Positions 26,034-35,626 are shown, counted from the stretch's first letter. The stretch: 64,000 nucleotides of DNA from Phycisphaerales bacterium (GCA_020852275.1 JADZBE010000039.1:124001-188000); one strand, 5' to 3'. Numbers and translations are program-made. The notes: a model not told the origin generated them from the letters alone.

Positions 26034-28229
26034 ATGGATGGGGATGGGTCGATGAGCGCAGCTACGAGCATTCGGACACATCGAGGGCGCGGCGGGGACG
26101 CGCCGGGACAGCGCCGCGCTGCGGTCCTGGGCGGGAGCCCCGACAGCGCCGTCGCCAGTGAGGACCGCTCACACGTTCGCCGGCTGTGCTCCGCCGCCGT
26201 GTTCATGGCGCTGAGCGCGCTGCTGATGTCCTCCTGCGCTTCGACGCGCGGGCGCGACGGGGCATCGGTCCGGGGCTTGCAGACCAGCGACTCCGGAGAG
26301 TTTCGGCATGAAGGCGCGGGCGGCGTCGAGCCGATGCGCGAACTCATCGAGCGTTTCTCGACGGACCGCCAGGCCTTGTCGCGTTTCTACAGAGTCAGCG
26401 GGTCGCGCCAACGCGAGGAGCGGCTCAGCGGCTTCTTGCAGACGTGGCTGCAGCGCGTCGAGGGCGTCGATTTCAACGCGCTCGATCAGCAGGGTCGAGT
26501 GGATTACATCCTCTTCCGCCACGAGCTGAATTATCAACTGGCCCAGTTGAAGCACGAGCGCCGCAAGTGGGACGAGGTGGCCGCGTGCATTCCCTTCGCC
26601 GAGTCGATCATCGACATGGAGGAAACGCGCTGGCGGCTGGAGGCGGTGGACTCGCGGCAGGCCGCGGATCGCGTCAACGGCATCTTGAAAAGCGTTAAAG
26701 ACGTCCGCAAGCGGATCGACGAGGGACGCAAGGTCGGTCCGCCTGGCGCGGGTCCGAACGCGACTTCGCCGTTCGGCACGCCGCTGGATTCGGAACCCGA
26801 CGCCGAAGTTGCTCCGCTGCCGTCAACGTCTTCGCAGCCCTCGCCGCCGCTGCAAACTCCCTCCTCACCGCAGTCGACGCCAGCGCCGCCGCAGGCGCCG
26901 ACGCCGGCGACCGGATCGGGGGGTGCGACGCCCGCTTCATCCGCCGCGGAGAAAGTCGAACCGCTGCCGGTCAGTCCCGTCCTGGCGGTTCGCGCCGCGG
27001 CGAAGATCGACGGGCTGCGCCAGGCGCTGCGAACATGGTTCAGTTACAACGACGGCTTTCAGCCGGACTTTTCGTGGTGGGTGCGGAGGCCCTTCGAGGA
27101 CGCGGACAAGGCGCTCGACGAGTACGCCAAGTTTCTTCGCGAGGAAGTCGCCGGGGTCAAGGGCAAGGACGAGGATCCGCTGATCGGCGACCCCATCGGC
27201 GCCGAGGCGCTGCGCGACGACCTGGCGCATGAGATGATGCCCTACGCGCCGGTGGAACTGCTGGCGATCGCCGAAGCTCAGTTCGCCTGGTGCGAAGCGG
27301 AGATGAAAAAGGCCGCCGAGGAGTTGAAGCTGCCCGACTGGAAGGCCGCCCTCGAGCATGTCAAAAACCTGCACGTGCCGCCGGGCGAGCAGAGCGCGCT
27401 GGTGGCGCGGCAGGCGGTGGAGGCGATCGCGTTTCTCGATCAGCGCGACCTCGTGACGATCCCCGACCTGTGCCGCGAGCTGTGGCGGCTGGAGATGATC
27501 GACGACCGCGGGCAGCGCACTCATCCGTTTGCCTACTACGGCGATCAGCACATGGCCGTGGCGTATGCCATGCAGAGCATGGAGCACGACAAGAAGCTCA
27601 TGGCCATGCGCGGGAACAACATCCACTTTTCGCGCAACGTCACGCCGCACGAGCTGATTCCGGGGCATCATCTTCAAGGATTCATGGCCGACCGGTTCCG
27701 ACCGTATCGGCAGGCGTTCACCACGCCGTTCTTCATCGAGGGGTGGGCGCTGCACTGGGAGATGCTGCTGTGGGATCTGGACTACGCGCGTGGACCGGAG
27801 GACCGCATCGGGATGCTGTTCTGGCGGATGCATCGGGCGGCGCGGATCATCGTGTCGCTGAAGTTCCACTTGGGGCAGATGCAGCCGCCGGAGATGATCG
27901 ACTTTCTCGTGGATCGGGTCGGGCACGAGCGCGACAACGCGACAAGCGAGGTGCGGCGGTACATCGGCGGGGATTACAGCCCGTTGTACCAGTGCGGGTA
28001 CCTGATCGGCGGGCTGCAGATCCGCGCGCTGCATCATCAACTCGTGGACGGCGGCCGCGTGACGAACCGAGAATTTCACGACGCCGTGCTGCGCGTGGGG
28101 CCAATCCCGATTGAAATGCTCCGCGCGCTGCTGCTCGAAGTGCCGCTCACGCGGAATTACGAGGCGTGCTGGCGGTTCATGGATGAGCGCGCGGGGGAGG
28201 GGGCACCGGCGGCGATGCCGGGGAGATGA
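26034..28229 (+). CDS. DUF885 family lipoprotein, putative metallopeptidase
   Basis: 731 residues. A lipobox (LLMSSC) about 50 residues in predicts an exported lipoprotein with a long N-terminal region. The DUF885 hallmark HELIPGHHLQGF (HExxxGH-type, presumed zinc site) is at about residue 540. It is preceded by long helical segments and followed by 'EGWALHWEMLLWDLDYARGPEDRIGMLFWRMHRAARI'. A Pro/Ser/Thr-rich linker at about 250-305 interrupts the helical part. The start at 26034 has AGGAG eight bases upstream. The longer frame reads through a repeat. Peptide substrate unknown. Confidence 0.82.
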   Translation: MDGDGSMSAATSIRTHRGRGGDAPGQRRAAVLGGSPDSAVASEDRSHVRRLCSAAVFMALSALLMSSCASTRGRDGASVRGLQTSDSGEFRHEGAGGVEPMRELIERFSTDRQALSRFYRVSGSRQREERLSGFLQTWLQRVEGVDFNALDQQGRVDYILFRHELNYQLAQLKHERRKWDEVAACIPFAESIIDMEETRWRLEAVDSRQAADRVNGILKSVKDVRKRIDEGRKVGPPGAGPNATSPFGTPLDSEPDAEVAPLPSTSSQPSPPLQTPSSPQSTPAPPQAPTPATGSGGATPASSAAEKVEPLPVSPVLAVRAAAKIDGLRQALRTWFSYNDGFQPDFSWWVRRPFEDADKALDEYAKFLREEVAGVKGKDEDPLIGDPIGAEALRDDLAHEMMPYAPVELLAIAEAQFAWCEAEMKKAAEELKLPDWKAALEHVKNLHVPPGEQSALVARQAVEAIAFLDQRDLVTIPDLCRELWRLEMIDDRGQRTHPFAYYGDQHMAVAYAMQSMEHDKKLMAMRGNNIHFSRNVTPHELIPGHHLQGFMADRFRPYRQAFTTPFFIEGWALHWEMLLWDLDYARGPEDRIGMLFWRMHRAARIIVSLKFHLGQMQPPEMIDFLVDRVGHERDNATSEVRRYIGGDYSPLYQCGYLIGGLQIRALHHQLVDGGRVTNREFHDAVLRVGPIPIEMLRALLLEVPLTRNYEACWRFMDERAGEGAPAAMPGR

Positions 28230-28354
28230 CTGCACAGGTTGGAAAACCTGTGCCACAGCCACCGGTTGGAAACCGGTGCCACAGCGCCCGGGGGGATGCC
28301 TGCACAGGTTGGAAAACCTGTGCCACAGCCACCGGTTGGAAACCGGTGCCACAC
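28227..28354. repeat. four CACCGG/CACAGG palindromes in two pairs
   Basis: A 66-bp block (one CAGGTT...AACCTG and one CACCGG...CCGGTG palindrome) is repeated twice, between the DUF885 and ABC permease genes. Confidence 0.9.
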
Positions 28355-28419
28355 TCCGCATCGCAACAGCCGCCGAATCGACTTCGAACTCCGCAGCCGG
28401 ACCTGAAGCGTAGCAGCAC

Positions 28420-30090
28420 ATGATGAACGCCCGGTCGGAAAGTCCGCTCGTGCATCGCTGCTGCCAGGCGCTGGCGCTCGTGGGTCTTGCGCTGTTGGTG
28501 CTGACCCTCGCAGCGCCGTGCGCGGCCCTGCTTTCAAGGATGATTCTCGACGGCCGCGCTCCGACCGACGGCTGGTGGATTTCCTCGCGCCAGTGGGTCC
28601 TGCTGGGCACGACCGTGCTTCTGGCGGTCTGCGCGACGGCGCTTTCACTGCTGGCGGCTTGGCCCGTGGCGGCGGTGCTGTCCTCAGCGGGGTCCGCGGC
28701 GCGCTCAGCGTCCGGGGCGACATCTGCGTCCGGCGCAACCTCGGCATTCGGGGCGACGGACTTCGTGCGCGTCGGGATGATCGCGGCCATGCTCGTGTCG
28801 CCGATGGTGGCGTGCTTCGGCTGGCAGCACCTGCTGCGCATGACGACGCCGCCGCTTTGGGTCGCGCGCATGGGATGCGTGTTCGTGTGGGCGATGTGGA
28901 TCTGGCCTGTGCCGGCGATGATGCTCAGCGCGGCGTGGAGGCGGACCGGGCGCGGCGCGTACGAGGCGGCGCTGACCAGTTGCGGCGCGGCGCGGGCGTT
29001 TATCTCGGTGGGGGTGCCCGCGATTCGCTCCGCGCTGGCGGCGTCGGCGCTTGTGGTGTGGACGCTGCTGATGGCGGAGTACTTGGTGCCTCATGCGTGG
29101 GGGCTGAAGGTGTACGCCACGGAGCTGCTCTCCTGGGCGACGGCGACCGATCGGGTGATCGACGCGGTGTATCCCGCGGCGCCGCTGTGCCTGTGCATCC
29201 TTGTGGTTGCGGTGGCGCTAAAGCGGTTCGTGAGGGGGTCGCTTCCTTACGGGCGCGGCTCTGAAATGCGACCGCTTCCTTACGGGCGCGGCTCTGAAAG
29301 CATGGGGTTGCGGCGGATGTTCGGGTGGGAGGAGGAGGATGGGAACTGCAGCCCGGATTCAGCTCGAACCGGATCAACTACGAAACGGCTCGCAGCGTTG
29401 GTGGTGATCGTCTCCTGTCTGCCCGTCGCCGGGCTGGTGTGGCGGCTTGGATCGATCGACGTTCTCCTCGAAGCGCTCCGCGTTCACCGAGACGATCTGC
29501 TGGGTTCGCTGGGCGTGTGCCTGGCCGCGGGATTGACGTCCGTCGTGCTGGCGGCCGGCGCGAGCGCGGGGAACCCGACGACCCGGCGCGGACGGATCTT
29601 GCTTGGGTTGGGCTGGGGCACGGTGCTGTTCGGCATGCTTCCCGGCGCAGTCGTCGGTTCGGCCGTGGCCGCCGCCTACGGTCCTTTTGCGTTCAGCGCG
29701 GACCACTGGATCAAGCTCGTCGCCGGGCTTACCGCGCGGTTTGCATGGGTGGCTTGGGTCGCGGCCGCGGTGAGCCTTCGGGGAAGCCGGGCCATCGAGG
29801 AGCAAGCGGCGATCGACGGCGCCGGTCCCGCGCGGATCATGTGGGCCATGCGGCTGGCTCGCGGCTGGCCCATGCTGGCGGCGGCGGGGCTGGCGGTTGC
29901 GGCGCTGGCGCTGTCGGACCTGGCGACGACGGTGCAGGTGCAGGTGTCGTCGTTCATGCCGATCTCGCTGGTGCTGGTGGACAAGATGCACAAGTTTGAG
30001 GATGCCTGCGTCGTGGCGATCAGCCTGTGCCTGGCGGTCTGCGCGCTGCCGGCGATCGCCGCAGTTGCCCTTGCCAGGCGGCGCGTGTGA
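28420..30090 (+). CDS. ABC transporter permease with two fused membrane domains
   Basis: 556 residues, about 12 membrane helices. Two BPD_transp_1 domains are seen by their EAA loops, 'EAALTSCGAARAFISVGVPAIRS' (about 185-210) and 'EEQAAIDGAGPARIMWAMRLARG' (about 455-478). This arrangement is typical of Fe(III)/thiamine-type permeases (FbpB, ThiP). No ATPase or binding-protein gene is adjacent, so the substrate is open. Between the halves (29240-29294) two copies of a dispersed repeat are inserted in frame and read LPYGRGSE twice. Confidence 0.82.
   Translation: MMNARSESPLVHRCCQALALVGLALLVLTLAAPCAALLSRMILDGRAPTDGWWISSRQWVLLGTTVLLAVCATALSLLAAWPVAAVLSSAGSAARSASGATSASGATSAFGATDFVRVGMIAAMLVSPMVACFGWQHLLRMTTPPLWVARMGCVFVWAMWIWPVPAMMLSAAWRRTGRGAYEAALTSCGAARAFISVGVPAIRSALAASALVVWTLLMAEYLVPHAWGLKVYATELLSWATATDRVIDAVYPAAPLCLCILVVAVALKRFVRGSLPYGRGSEMRPLPYGRGSESMGLRRMFGWEEEDGNCSPDSARTGSTTKRLAALVVIVSCLPVAGLVWRLGSIDVLLEALRVHRDDLLGSLGVCLAAGLTSVVLAAGASAGNPTTRRGRILLGLGWGTVLFGMLPGAVVGSAVAAAYGPFAFSADHWIKLVAGLTARFAWVAWVAAAVSLRGSRAIEEQAAIDGAGPARIMWAMRLARGWPMLAAAGLAVAALALSDLATTVQVQVSSFMPISLVLVDKMHKFEDACVVAISLCLAVCALPAIAAVALARRRV
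29240..29294 (+). repeat. two in-frame family-C repeats inside the permease gene
   Basis: CGCTTCCTTACGGGCGCGGC-type half-elements at 29240-29261 and 29273-29294, 33 bp apart and therefore in the same frame. They add two LPYGRGSE peptides to the inter-domain loop. Confidence 0.9.
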
Positions 30091-30289
30091 ACCTGTCGGC
30101 GCGGTCCGGCAGGCCTTAACATGCCCGACCGTGAGTCGTCGAAACTCCCAACAGCCCGGCCGCCGCGGGTCCGCTCGGCGGAGGGTCGCGCAGTGCGCGC
30201 GGGCTGGCTTCGCCGGCGGCGGCACGCACGCGCCGCGAGCGCACGGAGCGGAATGGGTGGAGCGCGGAACGGGAGAGGCCGGAGGGATC

Positions 30290-31354
30290 GTGTCGGTCGC
30301 GGTTTCGATCCGGCGATGCGCGCGGGTGGCAGCCCGTGGTGAGAACCTGCTGGAGCGGGTTTCCAGCACCTTCGCCCCCAAAGCATGCGGAGGAAACACC
30401 GGCTGGAAAGCCGGTGCCCCACATGGGAGTGGCTTTCACCACCGACTGATAGGCCTTGTTCCGCTGTTCTGCGTCTTGTCCGGATGCAAGCCGCCGGCGA
30501 TGTCGGACAACGGCGTGGTGGCCGTCTTCGGGGGCGTGGGACGCGGACCGGGCGAGTTCAGCTACCCGCGCGCCATCACGGCTGAAAAGAACGGTTCGCT
30601 GTTCGTCGTGGACAAGGCCGGTCGCGTGCAGCGCTTCTCCCCTGAAGGGCGGTACGAGCTGGAGTGGACCCTGCCGCAGACCGAGCACGGCAAGCCGGTG
30701 GGCCTCGCCGTGCACGCCGACGGTCGCATCTTCATTGCCGACACACACTATCACCGGGTGATGATCTATGACCGCGACGGGCGTCTCCTGGGGCAGTTCG
30801 GCGAGGAGGGCGACGGGCCGGGGCAGTTTCAACTTCCGACGGATATTGCGTTCGACGCGGAAGGTTTCGTGTATGTGAGCGAATATCAGGGCAACGACCG
30901 GATCACGCGCTGGTCGCCGGGGCTGGAATACGTTTCCCAGATGGGGCGTGAGCCGATCAACGGCGTGCCGCTGCGGCGCCCGGCCGGGATCGACGTGGAC
31001 CGGGACGGGACGCTGTGGGTGGCGGATGCGTGCAACCATCGCGTGGTCGGTTTCAGCCGTGACGGGGAAGTGCTGAAGGTTTTCGGCGAGTTCGGCAAGG
31101 CGAACGGCAGGCTCGACTACCCGTATGACCTGCACGTCTCGCCCGACGACGCGACGCTGATGGTGTGCGAGTACGGATCGAATCGGTTACAGTGGTTCCG
31201 CAAGGACGGGACGTTCGTGAAGAGCTGGGGCGAGAGCGGTCGGCAGCCGGGGCAGCTCTGGGCGCCGTGGGGCGCGACCTACGGGCCGGGAGGGCGCGTG
31301 TACGTGGTGGATTCGCTCAACAGCAGGGTGCAGGTGGTTGGGGCCGGCAGCTAG
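30290..31354 (+). CDS. NHL-repeat beta-propeller lipoprotein-like protein
   Basis: About 354 residues from the GTG at 30290, which has GGAGG upstream. From about residue 75 there are six NHL-type blades, each of the form 'P.GIAVD.DG.I.VAD..N.RV..F..DG' (for example 'KPVGLAVHADGRIFIADTHYHRVMIYDRDGRLLGQFG'). A hydrophobic run with the lipobox VLSGC is present only at about residues 52-67, preceded by a repeat-derived peptide (GWKAGAPH). There is no ATG/GTG/TTG close to this signal. Either the N terminus was altered by repeat insertion, or translation starts at the CTG just before it. Function unknown. Confidence 0.65.
   Translation: MSVAVSIRRCARVAARGENLLERVSSTFAPKACGGNTGWKAGAPHGSGFHHRLIGLVPLFCVLSGCKPPAMSDNGVVAVFGGVGRGPGEFSYPRAITAEKNGSLFVVDKAGRVQRFSPEGRYELEWTLPQTEHGKPVGLAVHADGRIFIADTHYHRVMIYDRDGRLLGQFGEEGDGPGQFQLPTDIAFDAEGFVYVSEYQGNDRITRWSPGLEYVSQMGREPINGVPLRRPAGIDVDRDGTLWVADACNHRVVGFSRDGEVLKVFGEFGKANGRLDYPYDLHVSPDDATLMVCEYGSNRLQWFRKDGTFVKSWGESGRQPGQLWAPWGATYGPGGRVYVVDSLNSRVQVVGAGS
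30397..30416. repeat. CACCGG palindrome within the 5' part of the NHL gene
   Basis: CACCGGCTGGAAAGCCGGTG, perfect 6-bp arms, located between the GTG start and the lipoprotein signal of the NHL gene. Confidence 0.9.
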
Positions 31355-31398
31355 CTTTCGGCTGGTTGCTGCTAGCTGCTGGCTGCAAGCTGCCGGCC
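31350..31398 (+). repeat. heptanucleotide array (NNNNGCT type), 7 units
   Basis: GCTAGCT, TTCGGCT, GGTTGCT, GCTAGCT, GCTGGCT, GCAAGCT, GCCGGCC. The stop codon of the NHL gene (31352-31354) is inside the first unit. Confidence 0.88.
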
Positions 31399-31508
31399 AG
31401 CCGCAGGCGGTCGTGCGTTGGAAGTTTGCGCAAGGGGCCGGCCGGATGCGAAGCGGACGCTGCTTTCCCGTGCGTAAGCCTCCTTGCGAGAGTGGGTGTC
31501 AACGGAAC

Positions 31509-31530
31509 CGCTTCCTTGCGGGCGCGGCGC
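31509..31530 (+). repeat. single family-C half-element
   Basis: CGCTTCCTTGCGGGCGCGGC type sequence in the gap between the NHL and VWA genes. Confidence 0.75.
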
Positions 31531-31593
31531 GGAGATCACGGGTTCCCGGAAGGCGTGATGGCTTCCAAAACGTGCTCGGCGTTCATCGGTATG

Positions 31594-31621
31594 GCTAGCA
31601 GCTAGCAGCTAGCAGCTAACA
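31594..31621 (+). repeat. heptanucleotide array (GCTAGCA type), 4 units
   Basis: GCTAGCA three times and GCTAACA once, ending 9 bp before the ATG of the large VWA gene. It is related to the NNNNGCT array at the other end of the same gap. Confidence 0.9.
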
Positions 31622-31630
31622 GCACGCTTC

Positions 31631-34600
31631 ATGTTGATGGTTTCGCTGGCATTGCCGTTTTCCTTCGAGCAGCCCCCATGGTTGTGGCTGCTGCTGCTCA
31701 TTCCGGCGCTGGTGCTGGCGTCGCTTCGCAGTCTTGCGGGGCTGGATCCACTGCGTCGCGTGCTGGCGCTGGCGGTTCGCGCGGGGGTGGTGGCGCTGCT
31801 GGTGGCCTGCCTTGCCCGCGTGCAGTTCGTGCGGCGCAACGAGGACGTGACGGTCATGTTCCTGATGGACCGTTCCTTCTCCTGCGAGGGGATGACGGCG
31901 CAGGTCGAGGAGTTTCTCACGGCGGTCGCCAAGCCCGGCGAGATCCCCAAGAACGACCGCGTCGGCATGATCGACTTCGCCCGCGAAGGCTTCCTTCAGC
32001 AGCTTCCCATGACCGGCGGCTACCACATCGAGCCGGGTCGCCTGCCCCAGATGCCCGGCACGGACCACACCGACCTGTCCGCGGCCGTGCGCCTGGCGAT
32101 GGCCATGTTCCCGCATGACGCCGCCAAGCGCGTCGTACTCATCTCCGACGGCAATGAGAACCTCGGCGACATTTTGACGGAGGCGCGCCGCGCCAAGGCC
32201 GACGGCATCGTCATCGACGTCGTGCCGCTGCACTATGAGAAGACGAACGACGTGGGCTTCGACCGGCTGATCGCGCCGAGCCGCGCGGAGAAGGGTGAGC
32301 AGGTGCCGATCCGCATGGTGCTCAGCACGCACCGGCGCGTGTCGGGCACGGTGGACGTGTATCAGAACGGCGAGCTGGTGCAGATCCCCGGCAACGACGC
32401 GCACATCGAGCTGTCGCCGGGCACGAACACGATGTTCCTGCGGCTGCCGGTCAACGAGACCGGCGCGCAGGTGTTCGAGGCGCGCTTCCGCCCGGATGAT
32501 GAAACGCTCGACGCCGTCACGTTCAACAACAACGCGACCACCTTTTCGTTCGTCTCCGGTCCCAGCCGCATCCTTTTCCTGAGCAAGGACCTCCCCGCCG
32601 ACGCGCCGCTCATCGACGCCCTGCGCAGCGAAAACATCGAGGTCGAGCCGGTTGAAGCCGCTTCCGCCGCACTCGACCTGCTCAAGCTTCAGAGCTACTC
32701 GGCGATCATCCTCGCCAACGTGCCCGCTTCCGACTTCACGGACGACCAGATGAAGGACATGGCCGCGTATGTGAAGGACATGGGCGGCGGACTGGTGATG
32801 CTCGGCGGGGACGAGGGCTTCGGCGCGGGTGGCTGGATCGGTACGCCGATCGAGGAAATCATGCCCGTCTCTTTCGAGATCAAGCACAAGCGGGTGATTC
32901 CCCGCGGCGCGCTGGTCATCATCTGCCACAGTTGCGAAATCCCGCGCGGCAACTACTGGGGCAAGGAGATGGCCAAGAAAAGCGTGGACACCGTCAGCTC
33001 GCGCGACTACCTCGGCGTGCTGGCGTACTCGTACTCGCCCGGCGGCGTGAGCTGGGAGGTTCCGCTCGCCGAGGCCGCCAACAAGGGCGCGGTCAAGGCG
33101 CGCATCGACCGCATGCAGAACGGCGACATGCCGGACTTCGACTCGACGATGCAGATGGCCTACGACGGGCTGACCACCGGCCGCGGGCGCGACGCGGCGC
33201 AGAAGCACGTCATCATCATCAGCGACGGCGACCCCTCCGCGCCGAACCGCGGACTCATCCAGAGCTACAAGAACGCGGGCATCACCGTCAGCACGATCGG
33301 CATCGGCTGGGGCGCGCACGTTATGACCACCGAGCTGCAGCGCATCGCCACGGACACGGGCGGGCGGTTCTATTCGCCGAAAAGCCCGAACCAGCTCCCG
33401 CAGATTTTCACCAAGGAATCCAAGGTCGTGCGCCGCTCGCTGATCACCGAGGAAGCGTTTCGACCGCGCGTGTTTCATTCCCTCAGCGATCTGCTGGCCG
33501 GCGTCCCACCGGAGGATGTTCCGGTGCTCGGCGGCCTGGTGCTGACCTCGCCGAAGGAGAGCACGAACGTGCAGTTGCCGCTGGTGCGCTCGACGGAGGA
33601 CGGCGACGACCCGGTGCTGGCCCACTGGCAATATGAGCTGGGCAAGACGGTCGCCTTCACCAGCGGGCAGTGGCCTCGATGGGGCAATGCGTGGACGTCC
33701 TGGCCTCAGTATTCCAAGCTCTGGGCGCAGATCGTCCGCTGGTGCATGAGGCAGGACGCGCCGGCCAACTTCGACACCTACACGCGCGTCGAGGGCGGCA
33801 AGGGGCGGGTGGTGATCGATGCCCTCGACAAGGACGCGGCGTATCTCAACTTCCTTCAGTTTCGATCCCTGGTGACGCAGCCGGATCGCAAGGCCGTCCC
33901 GCTGGAGTTCAAGCAGACCGGGCCCGGTCATTACGAGGCCGAGTTCGACGTGGACCAGATGGGTCAGTACCTCGTCACGTCGCAGGTGTTGGAGGGCGGA
34001 GAGGCGCGCGGGGCGATCCAGACAGGCGTGTCGGCGCCGTATTCCCCGGAGTACCGCGACCTGACGACCAACATGCCGCTGCTGTCGAGCATCGCGGACA
34101 TCACGGGCGGCACGGTGATGGAACTCGATGCGAAGACGGCCAAGCCGTTCCGCAAGGACCTTCCGCCGACGGAGTCTCATCGCCCCGCGTGGGAGTTTGT
34201 GCTGGCGTGGATGCTGCTGCCGCTGTTCCTGCTGGACGTGGCCGTGCGGCGGCTGGCGAGCTGGCTGGCGCTGTCGATCGCGGTGGAGGTCGTGGTGCTG
34301 GCGTTCCTGCTGTTCGGTCTGAATTGGGCGGTGCATCCGACGTTTTTCGGGATCGTGCGCGGGGCGGCGTTGGCGTTCGTCCTCGCGGAGGTCGTCGGCT
34401 GGGCGATACGCTGGAGATACATCCGATCGATCTTTGACTACTTCACGCACGGCACGGTGGCGCTGGCACAGGCCGGCGAGCGGAGCACGGCCTCGCTGGA
34501 GCAGCTGCGCGGGACGCATGACCGCGTGAAAGAGGATTTGGCTTCGGACAAGGCGTCCGGCGTGCGGCGCATCGCGAAGAAGGAACCGGCGGAGCAGGCT

Positions 34601-34825
34601 GCTACGGGCCGGGAGCGGTATGATGTGGGGGAGGAAGCGGCCAAAGCCCCGGCGGGCGACTTGGCCGAGGCGGTCGGCGGTGCAAAGTCGGGCGTCGCGC
34701 CGCCGGCGGAAAAGCGTCGCAAGCCGGCCGGCGCGGGCGGCGCGGAGCAGCCGGAGGAGGAAACAACCTCGCGCCTGCTGGCGGCGAAGCGCAAGGCGAG
34801 AGAGGGTCTGGACAAGAAAGAGTGA
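31631..34825 (+). CDS. large membrane protein with VWA and GATase1-like domains
   Basis: 1064 residues. Two N-terminal helices are followed by a VWA domain with a MIDAS-type DRSFS (residues ~75-235), a CARDB-like beta region, a glutamine-amidotransferase-like segment around 315-410 ('FLSKDLPADAPLIDALRSENIEVEPVE', 'MGGGLVMLGGDEGFGAGGW'), more VWA-like sequence ('HVIIISDGDPSAPN', ~520), C-terminal helices (about 850-920) and a charged Ala/Lys/Glu tail. Such proteins accompany MoxR ATPases and DUF58 proteins and may assemble or regulate envelope complexes. The gene begins the MoxR cluster; the next genes are a toxin-antitoxin pair. There is no good ribosome-binding site because a heptad array precedes it. 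Confidence 0.82.
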   Translation: MLMVSLALPFSFEQPPWLWLLLLIPALVLASLRSLAGLDPLRRVLALAVRAGVVALLVACLARVQFVRRNEDVTVMFLMDRSFSCEGMTAQVEEFLTAVAKPGEIPKNDRVGMIDFAREGFLQQLPMTGGYHIEPGRLPQMPGTDHTDLSAAVRLAMAMFPHDAAKRVVLISDGNENLGDILTEARRAKADGIVIDVVPLHYEKTNDVGFDRLIAPSRAEKGEQVPIRMVLSTHRRVSGTVDVYQNGELVQIPGNDAHIELSPGTNTMFLRLPVNETGAQVFEARFRPDDETLDAVTFNNNATTFSFVSGPSRILFLSKDLPADAPLIDALRSENIEVEPVEAASAALDLLKLQSYSAIILANVPASDFTDDQMKDMAAYVKDMGGGLVMLGGDEGFGAGGWIGTPIEEIMPVSFEIKHKRVIPRGALVIICHSCEIPRGNYWGKEMAKKSVDTVSSRDYLGVLAYSYSPGGVSWEVPLAEAANKGAVKARIDRMQNGDMPDFDSTMQMAYDGLTTGRGRDAAQKHVIIISDGDPSAPNRGLIQSYKNAGITVSTIGIGWGAHVMTTELQRIATDTGGRFYSPKSPNQLPQIFTKESKVVRRSLITEEAFRPRVFHSLSDLLAGVPPEDVPVLGGLVLTSPKESTNVQLPLVRSTEDGDDPVLAHWQYELGKTVAFTSGQWPRWGNAWTSWPQYSKLWAQIVRWCMRQDAPANFDTYTRVEGGKGRVVIDALDKDAAYLNFLQFRSLVTQPDRKAVPLEFKQTGPGHYEAEFDVDQMGQYLVTSQVLEGGEARGAIQTGVSAPYSPEYRDLTTNMPLLSSIADITGGTVMELDAKTAKPFRKDLPPTESHRPAWEFVLAWMLLPLFLLDVAVRRLASWLALSIAVEVVVLAFLLFGLNWAVHPTFFGIVRGAALAFVLAEVVGWAIRWRYIRSIFDYFTHGTVALAQAGERSTASLEQLRGTHDRVKEDLASDKASGVRRIAKKEPAEQAATGRERYDVGEEAAKAPAGDLAEAVGGAKSGVAPPAEKRRKPAGAGGAEQPEEETTSRLLAAKRKAREGLDKKE

Positions 34826-34892
34826 AGATTGGGTCGGGCGGGGCGGCCGTGAAAAGGTCGCGCCGCGTGCCGTGGGCGACGGGACATGGATC

Positions 34893-35210
34893 ATGGTCGC
34901 AATGAACAGGGTCAGGGAACTCAGCGATCGCATTGTTCAAGAGTTTGATCCGGAGAAGATCATTCTCTTTGGATCGCACGCGTACGGTGCGCCGAAAGAG
35001 TACTCCGACGTGGATTTGCTGGTGCTCATGCCGTTTGAGGGAAGTTCGTTCGACCAGGCGACGGCGATCATCGAGCGCATCCATCCCGGCTACTACGTAG
35101 ATGTGATCGTCCGGAGTCCCGATGACGCGATGCGGAGGTACCGGGAGTTCGATCCGTTGATACGGACCGCTCTCGAACGAGGGAAGGTGCTCTATGCCCG
35201 GAGCCGCTGA
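34893..35210 (+). CDS. MNT-type nucleotidyltransferase (antitoxin candidate)
   Basis: 105 residues. The minimal nucleotidyltransferase signature GSHAYGAPKEYSDVDLLVL (GS...DxD) is at about residues 27-45. MNT proteins pair with HEPN proteins as antitoxins, in studied cases by adding AMP to the HEPN toxin. The frame overlaps the downstream HEPN gene by 17 bp. The ATG at 34893 or 34902 may be used. The pair is inserted between the VWA gene and the moxR gene. Confidence 0.85.
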   Translation: MVAMNRVRELSDRIVQEFDPEKIILFGSHAYGAPKEYSDVDLLVLMPFEGSSFDQATAIIERIHPGYYVDVIVRSPDDAMRRYREFDPLIRTALERGKVLYARSR

Positions 35211-35580
35211 AGAGTGGATCGCCAAAGCCGAAGGCGATATGCACGTGGCTGAGCGCGAGTTTCATCGCGCGGACGATCAGAACTTTGACGCTGTTTGCTT
35301 TCACGTCCACCAGTGCGTTGAGAAGCTGATGAAGGCTGTGTTGATCACCCACGGAATCGCTCCGGAGTACACTCATAACTTGGTATATCTGGACGCCGCT
35401 TTGCAGAAGGTTGCACCTTGGATCTCCGATCCGGACGAATTGAACGGGCTGAAGCGGGCCGGGGTGGCATTTTGGTACCCTGGAGAATGGGCGACCCACG
35501 CCCATGCGTCGCGCGCGATGTCGATAGGACAGCGCCTCCGCGAAGCGCTTTTGCGGATGCTGAACGAAAGGAGCGCGTAG
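35194..35580 (+). CDS. HEPN domain protein (toxin candidate)
   Basis: 128 residues, all-helical. 'FHVHQCVEKLMKAVLITHGIAPEYTHNLVYL' is the typical HEPN core seen in MNT-linked proteins. A classical R-x4-6-H RNase motif is not obvious; the C-terminal 'WATHAHASRAMSIGQRLREALL' is the nearest candidate. Its start overlaps the MNT gene by 17 bp. Confidence 0.85.
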   Translation: MPGAAEEWIAKAEGDMHVAEREFHRADDQNFDAVCFHVHQCVEKLMKAVLITHGIAPEYTHNLVYLDAALQKVAPWISDPDELNGLKRAGVAFWYPGEWATHAHASRAMSIGQRLREALLRMLNERSA

Positions 35581-35626
35581 GCTCCACTCCGTGGGCGCGA
35601 GAGGCATTGGAAAAGAAGGAAAAACG

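Noticed and set aside
31616-34933. A 1105-codon open frame on the minus strand
   Set aside because: It mirrors the codon structure of the VWA/GATase gene, has Arg/His/Leu-rich composition typical of high-GC antisense frames, and no conserved motif.
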